This document shows, one piece after another, positions 58,488 through 64,000 of a stretch of DNA of 64,000 bases. Positions within the stretch are counted from its first letter, which is position 1. Each line of letters begins with the position of its first letter. The stretch covers positions 9,786,266-9,850,265 of the forward strand of contig NC_060064.1 in assembly GCF_020283565.1 (NCBI RefSeq), in the 5' to 3' direction. Under the pieces are notes generated by a model, which was not told the origin of the DNA, searched no databases, and worked only from the letters and a program-made list of their open reading frames with translations. The DNA is from Trifolium pratense (lineage: Eukaryota; Streptophyta; Magnoliopsida; Fabales; Fabaceae). The translations under genes were made by a program, and so were the position numbers.

Positions 58488-59063
58488 ATGGCGGGCAAAC
58501 GAGAGCTTGTGCTAGGTATCTGTGCCCCGGGAATTGTTGAGGTTCCGCCTGATAAACCTCCATCTAGACCTGTTGCATATGAGATTGATACATCAGATCA
58601 TTTTTACACTGAAATGGCAACCCCTGACCGAGATGAGTTGATTAGATGGGCTCGGGAGATTGCCTTAAAGCTAAAGTTTGCAATTGTAATTGGCAAATCC
58701 GACAACGGCAGCGATAAGAGGAAGCAATATTTCAGGTTGGATTGCGAGCGGGGAGGCCGGTACGTGTCAACAAATAAGAAGCTAAAATCTGATCAAACCG
58801 GCACGAGGAAATGCGGCTGTCCATTTCGACTCCGTGGTTATTGTCATGCCGATAAAACATGGCATTTGACCGTTGTAAATGGCAAACATAACCACGAGTT
58901 GGACAAGGCAGTTGAAGGCCATCTCATTGTCGGTCGTCTCAAACCGGAAGAAAGGCAATGTATGGAGGAAATGTCAAGGAATTTGGTTCCGCCTAAGAAT
59001 ATAATGTCCACATTGAAAGATAGGGATCCAAACAACAAGACAACGGCAATAATCCATCCCTGA
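58488..59063 (+). pseudogene. truncated MULE transposase / FAR1-type DNA-binding ORF
   Basis: 191 codons from ATG 58488. The region from about residue 80 (YFRLDCERGGRYV) through RKCGCPFRLRGY and W-LTVVNGKHNHEL has the Cys-Cys-His-His spacing of the FAR1/WRKY-GCM1 zinc-binding domain. This fold forms the N-terminal DNA-binding part of plant Mutator-like transposases and FAR1 proteins. It continues to MSTLKDRDPNNKTTAI, the stretch that normally leads into the transposase core, and then stops at once because PMD-gene sequence is joined at about 59050. The DDE transposase domain is absent. It might still bind the terminal repeats. Promoter and leader intron lie in the left terminal repeat and just beyond. 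Confidence 0.75.
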
Positions 59064-60450
59064 AAGTATGACGAACAAGATTCATTATAGCCAAACATAG
59101 TCTATGTGACAAATTAGACAAATACAAATAATATCTTATATAACGCTCATATATTTTTACCTGAAGAAATGACATGTAGCCAGCCATCTGAGTCGTGCTA
59201 ACCGCAGACCCGTGATCCAAATAATGCTGCAGATGAACAAGAGCAGCAGCACCCCAATTCCATTCATGAACGCATGACAAATCTTGAAAGTACTGCAAAT
59301 ACACAACATCCGCGTAGTAACTGCTCTTGTTGCTGAATATGGTACAACAGACCAAATGTAGCATAAAAGCCCTTACGCTCCTCTCCCTGTAAAGCCTAAC
59401 AACATGCGCCGGCTTATTTTCAGCAATCGCTCTTTCAGCAGACGTCTGGTTTGTTGTGTATAGAGTTTGCAGGGTAGTATGCTTCAAATGTACCCCGTTG
59501 GTTTCGGCAAATGCTTTATCAATATCCTCTCGCTCAACTCCTAGATATGAACTAACCATGTCAGCCCCTTCTCCCCTTGACATCTTCGTATGGTTCAAAA
59601 ACTTTCCTTGGATTGGAAGATGTAACAGACATTGTACATTGTCCAATGTGATGCCGAGCTCACCTAACGGAAGGTGGAAAGTACTTGTTTCCGGATGCCA
59701 TCTTTCAACAAATGCCCATATAACCCCATAGTCAAGTACGCTAAAATTGACACGGGTAAGCGGCTCCAATCCCGATGCTTCTATTGGATCCCAAAACCAC
59801 CTCTCACTACGAGGCGGTTTGACGATGTCCATAACCTTTTTCCCGCTAGCTTGGCAATGCAGAGTCCTCTTTAAAACCTGAAAAATTCCAACAACACAAA
59901 ACATTGAAAACTTAATTAACATAATCACAGTATTTAAAACAATTAATACATTTAATAAAACAATTAATACACTTAACGGTACCTCGTGATCATCTGGTTC
60001 TGCATCCCATATCGGAACCGCCCTATGATTTCCGTATTGTGTTAATAATGACATATCACTTGGTCCTCCTCCATAACCCTCATTTGCTGCATCTCGTCGT
60101 GGTTGCCGTGGTCGCTGTTGCGGTCTCCGTCGTGGTGGTTGTTGCGGTTCTTCAATTTGCGGTTCATCAGGTTGCGGTTCTTCAGGTTCGCCATACTCGA
60201 CATCCTGATTTAGAAATTGATCCGCGTCAAAATCATCATCCTCAGCAGCATTTTGTGCTTGGCCTAAACGTGACCGTGTACGCGTACGCGAACCACCCGC
60301 CTCAGCATCATGTGTCCCTCGCGCCGGAATTGGTCCTTGCTGCTTACTACGACCTCGTTTGGCAGGGCGATTTGCAGCAAGCTCTCTACGAGCGGAAGCA
60401 TTTGCATTGCTTGGCTTGCCATGTCTACCTCTCCCAACATTTTCTTCCAT
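58844..60450 (-). pseudogene. plant mobile domain (PMD, MAIN/MAIL-like) gene, 3'-truncated
   Basis: Three predicted exons on the minus strand. Exon 1 (60450-59983) starts MEENVGRGRHGK and encodes a basic, then Pro/Gln/Arg-rich tail. Intron 1 (59982-59878, 105 bp, GTACCG...TTTCAG) keeps the frame open even if retained. Exon 2 (59877-59161) holds the PMD core: VNFSVLDYGVIWAFVERWHP, then TFHLPLGELGITLDNVQCLL, LHLPIQG and a later YMSFLQ. Intron 2 spans 59160-59060. Exon 3 opens with GW and then runs antisense through the transposase ORF to a stop at 58844, giving about 466 codons. The normal PMD C-terminus is lost at the fusion near 59050. PMD proteins act in silencing and development in Arabidopsis (MAIN, MAIL1) and are also known from plant transposons. 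The promoter lies in the right terminal repeat. Confidence 0.78.
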
Positions 60451-60966
60451 ATTTATCCTAACATGGAAAAATATCTTCACACTCAATACAATCTTATAAA
60501 CTATGATAAATTCAAACTATAATTCAATCAACATTTAATCCTAACACCTATGGTTAACATTATTCATATGGAAGCATATTGAATTTTACTTACACATTTT
60601 GTCAAACACTTAGTGTACACCATAATACCATCTAATTGCATACACAAATTAAACCTAATATCACATGCATTCATGTTAACATCTAACTAAACTAACAACT
60701 AACCATTAATCAACAATTCAAACATAGAATTTTGAGATAGAAAATTACTCAGGGAGGGAAAAAAACGTAGAAAAGAGTGAATGTGATAAGAAAAACATGG
60801 AATGAGAAAAGAGTGAATGTAAATGCATGGAACTTACTTGATTAAGAATGGTTTGAGATAGGATGTTGAAGTTTTCCACAAAATCGCTCTCAAGAAGAAG
60901 AAGGAGTGGTGTTGTTGGTGTTTAGAAGAAAAAACGTAACTGAGAGGTTATGAAATGCTTCTGTTT

Positions 60967-60973
60967 CTATATC
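60967..60973 (-). promoter_or_regulatory. TATA-like box in the right terminal repeat
   Basis: The minus strand reads GATATAGAAAC, aligned with TATATAGAAAG in the left terminal repeat and followed by a similar 'aacctctca'. It would drive the PMD gene about 500 bases downstream. Confidence 0.45.
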
Positions 60974-61141
60974 AGTTAACTTCGGTTAACAAAACTCGAA
61001 GGTAAAAGCGATCGATTTCTATTAATCGAATTTTTTGAAGTTCGATTCGTATAACCCGAAACACCGTGCAGGGGCAAAAACATAAGTAAGGGGGGTATAA
61101 AAGAAAAGTGGGGGGCCTAAAGAGAAAATATCGCCAAAATT

Positions 61142-62560
61142 TCTGAGCTAAATATGGGTGACGTACCACAATTACTACCACATTTTATATTGCTCCCCCC
61201 GCCCCCCCCCCCCCCCCCTGCTTCAAAATTAGTTTCACTAAGATTTCTTCTAAGAATATTAGTATAGTGGAAAATACTAGTATTTACATTCATGTGCGCA
61301 TGTTTCACTATACAAACATGTTTTTCTCTAATAATCTAGTGGTTAGACTTACACTATTGTAGAGACGTACAGTAGACCGCTATAACAAATTGGTACCGTC
61401 CAATTTAAATGGACGGCCGATGTTGTTTTTACTTAATTTTATTCAAATATATAATCTGAACCGTTCAGTTTGAAATCAATGTATTGTTTACTACGGCAAA
61501 TTGTGTTGTTTTACAACCGCAAACAATCAACATCCTTGTGGAGACAGAGAATTCTTACTAGCTAGCTATCAACAGAACTATTCATATGAGACTAATAATT
61601 TTTGCTTGATAAGAACAATTTATAATAAGGCAACTAAAATTGAAGTGTCGGTGGTGGTGGTATGACTCCAATGAGTATTAGTGGGTCGTGGCAATGGAAT
61701 CACTGAACTGTGATGGTGAGAGCATAGTTGGGGGTTAGATTGGCTTATAGCGACTTGATTTGGTTGCAGCTTGCCGTTTGATAGCTTTCACAAATGATGA
61801 TGATGATGATGATGATACCAATTGTGAGACATGAGTATGACAGCAGCAACGATATATAGATATGTGAAAATGACATGAGCAGTAGCAACCGTAAAACAAA
61901 TACAAATAATTATTCATACTAAATGTATTAGTATAATAACTTTTGTCAAAACTAAGTACTATATGTATGATTTGGAATTAATGTCAAGTGTATAAATAAA
62001 CCAAAATTTGCTTAAAAAAATATCTATCATGCACAATGTCTTTAGGAGTGTCAACTGAATAGAGCTAACAAAATTTAAGTTTTAATTTTCGCCCACCAAA
62101 GTTTAATATAATTATATGAAGTATTCTATTTTTTTTTTACAAAATATGAAGCTAAGGTGTTTTAGGGGTGTTGATTCATTCTTTGTAATATTTGGAATCC
62201 AGGCAAGGATCGAAATGAAGACAGAAGTAGGTGAAGTACAACGGGTTGTGGTTGTCCGTCCTTCACCACGCTTAACTCGGTTAGGGTTTTAATAGTTTGA
62301 TGATTTGTTTAGAGAATGCGGTCATACATTCTAAGGTGAATAGAACCTCTTATATAAGTGGTTGGAGTGACCATATGGATGTAGGACCGTTAAACTTGCA
62401 CATATCTTACAAGCATAATTCGATGCGCAATCGAATTGGGATGAGATATATGATCCTAGATTCTCCGCCCCATACTTACTTTGTTCTTTTTGTTTGGATT
62501 AATTGAGCACCTTGTTAGGCATTTGCCTTTGCAGCTTAGAATTGAACTTTGGCTTAGTCC
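61142..62560. other. AT-rich stretch with a C tract and an ATG microsatellite
   Basis: A C-rich homopolymer lies at about 61194-61219 and an (ATG)n run at about 61794-61816. A palindrome CCGTCCAATTTAAATGGACGG lies at 61396-61416. No gene or element with definable ends was found. Confidence 0.45.
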
Positions 62561-62564
62561 AGAA

Positions 62565-62780
62565 AGGTTAATTTTAACTCAACTTTATAAAACTGACTTG
62601 TAAGATGGAAATAGTCTCCACTTAATTATAATGGAAACCTGATAGTAGATGTCTCAACGAATTTTGAACTAGACTCTGATATCATTTTAGAATTTTGAAT
62701 TTAATCTAACGCAATCCCAAAAAATTGACGTATAAGGTGAAAATTGTCTCCACTATTTTCAGGTCATATCTCAAAGGGCG
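62565..62780 (-). repeat. degenerate TRIM-like LTR pair
   Basis: Two similar stretches ('aactgacttgtaagatggaaatagtctccac' near 62590 and 'attgacgtataaggtgaaaattgtctccac' near 62725) flank GACTCTGATATCA (about 62675), an eroded inverse of a Met-tRNA primer site. This is the layout of a very small LTR element on the minus strand, related to the insert at 29687-30015. Confidence 0.4.
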
Positions 62781-62791
62781 TTCAATATGAG

Positions 62792-63511
62792 TAGGGGTGG
62801 CAAAACGGGTCTAACCCCGCCGGGCCGACCTATTTACCCCGTCAATTTTGGCGGGCTGAGCCTAAGTTTTGAGCTCGACCTCTTTAGTTGGCCCGCCCCG
62901 CCGAACTCCCTTAAAAAACGGGACGAGCACGAGGCGGGGCGACCTGCGAGTTACATAAAAATATAAAATCTATTTTTTTTAGTAACGAATAGTATAAAAT
63001 GGTCAAACCAAATAAAATACAAGACTTATTTAAAGTAAATTTAGGTTTTTATTTTTCTATTCATTCATACAACCGATGTCAAATTTATGATTATTTGTTG
63101 TCACTTTACTCTCTTATTATCGTTCTTGCTTCTTTTTGTCTTTTTAGTCTTCATACTCGTTCTTCTTCTTCTTCACCGGATTTCTAGTGTAACTTACCTT
63201 TTTATTCTATTACTTGAATCAACATTACATACGGTGTGGTTCACATTTTTTTTCAGATTCATTACCTTAAACACATAGTCAAATACTTCCTCGATAAGCT
63301 ACATACATGTGTTTTGTAACACCACAAGTGTCAAAATAAAAATAAAATAAAAAACAAAAAATATTTTTTTTTACGGGCCGGCCCGCCATTAAACGGGACG
63401 AGCTATGATTTTAGACTCGGCCACCTATGTTGGCTCGGCTCGTCCTGCTTTTAGACGGGTTTAAGCGGACCGAGCCTAAACGGAGCGGGATTGCCAGCTT
63501 TGTCATCCCTA
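62792..63511. mobile_element. hAT-type MITE
   Basis: 720 bp between a perfect 8-bp duplication AATATGAG (62784-62791 and 63512-63519). The ends TAGGGGTGGCAAAACGGG and, inverted, TAGGGATGACAAAGCTGG match at most positions. Subterminal GGCCCGCC/CGGGCC-type words cluster inside both ends. The AT-rich middle has no transposase. The 8-bp duplication and TAGGG ends fit hAT. Confidence 0.88.
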
Positions 63512-63519
63512 AATATGAG

Positions 63520-64000
63520 ACTCTTAACTTATACTATTGTATTTTCTATTTATTTAATTTTTGGTTAAATAAATCTGTTTAGCTACATGGATTTATTAAA
63601 CCATTTTAATGTATAAATACAAAATTAAAAATATCAAAACTATAGGGACTATAATGGAATATTTAACCTTTTATTATTTGCTTTAGTTCATGAAATATAC
63701 TTCACTTAGTTTAAGTACTTTTTTTTTTGTTTTTTGTTTTTACTTAGTTTAAGTACTCAATACCTATATAAGTGTTTAAATTGCATAATTAATTGAACAT
63801 AAATCGGATATTACAGAACTAAAACAAAAAGTGTACGAAAATATATACTATATTAAAGCCTAATTTCTCAAGACCAAAAAAAATAAAAAAGCCTAATTTC
63901 TTAAGACAAAAAAAAAGAGCCTAATTTCTATGTTCAATTTGTTCAGTTTTTTGAGGAAGAATCTTCAGGGAATATCAGAAATTCTAAAGTGCAGAATCTG
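63520..64000. other. AT-rich end of the window with short tandem repeats
   Basis: 'acttagtttaagtact' is directly repeated near 63703 and 63742. A unit 'gcctaatttcttaagac' plus an A run is repeated three times at about 63857-63930. No coding sequence. Confidence 0.4.

Larger units (their letters stand above)
57768..61132. mobile_element. Mutator-like element carrying a FAR1-type ORF and a PMD gene
   Basis: 3365 bp between a perfect 9-bp duplication GCCAAAATT (57759-57767 and 61133-61141). The termini GATATTTTCTCTCCCCACC and, inverted, GATATTTTCTCTTTAGGCC open long diverged terminal repeats of roughly 170-200 bp. These share ATACCCCCC, CCTTCGAGTTTT and a TATA box followed by 'aacctctca'. The plus strand encodes a truncated transposase-type DNA-binding ORF and the minus strand a PMD gene. 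The two converge and overlap at 58.8-59.06 kb. The catalytic transposase domain is missing, so the element is non-autonomous. Confidence 0.9.

Noticed and set aside
58993..60486. One continuous 497-codon PMD frame.
   Set aside because: The stretch 59878-59982 has GT...AG ends and a hydrophobic non-PMD translation. It is a 105-bp intron that happens to stay open. The end of the frame also reads through a second intron.
62290..62510. 69-codon plus-strand frame as a gene.
   Set aside because: No motif, no exon borders and composition like the surrounding non-coding DNA.

Overview
The window is plant nuclear DNA made almost entirely of transposable elements and their relics. It is AT-rich, has plant-type GT-AG introns, and carries superfamilies typical of dicots. 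The style of the repeats suggests a legume, but that is an impression from memory and was not searched. I see no complete ordinary host gene. The only recognisable host coding sequence is a broken run of guanylate-binding-protein (GBP) exons near 39.4-40.4 kb.

Layout. 1-3539 holds old LTR-type sequence, a SINE candidate and a hAT-like end. 3540-22375 is a SIRE/Maximus-type Ty1-copia element on the + strand (copy A, target duplication GTTTC). Its gag-pol is decayed, and its second ORF is split by a complete, very young Ty3-gypsy chromovirus of Tekay/Del type (10392-19417, target duplication GCCCA, LTRs almost identical). 22.4-24.9 kb holds further LTR relics. 25539-26390 is a PIF/Harbinger deletion derivative. 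26.4-42.8 kb is an unusual field of diverged, repeatedly duplicated non-coding blocks that surround the GBP relic. 42.9-48.3 kb is rich in small inverted-repeat elements and has a Helitron-like 3' end. 48357-57753 is a second SIRE element on the - strand (copy B, target duplication CATCT), with apparently identical LTRs and an unbroken 1620-codon gag-pol. 57768-61132 is a Mutator-like element with a 9-bp target duplication and a promoter in each terminal repeat. It carries a FAR1/transposase-type DNA-binding ORF that converges on a plant mobile domain (PMD) gene. 62792-63511 is a hAT-type MITE with an 8-bp duplication.

How the parts relate. The order of insertion can be read from nesting: old LTR relic, then SIRE A, then Tekay; SIRE B lies directly against the Mutator-like element. 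The Mutator-like element is the most interesting unit. It has the two-gene, convergent, terminal-repeat-promoter layout of MuDR, but a PMD gene sits where MuDR carries mudrB. A central deletion or capture has fused the truncated 3' ends of the two genes. A 255-bp relative with the same termini and its own 9-bp duplication sits at 42941-43195.

All family names rest on motifs read by eye. No database search was possible.
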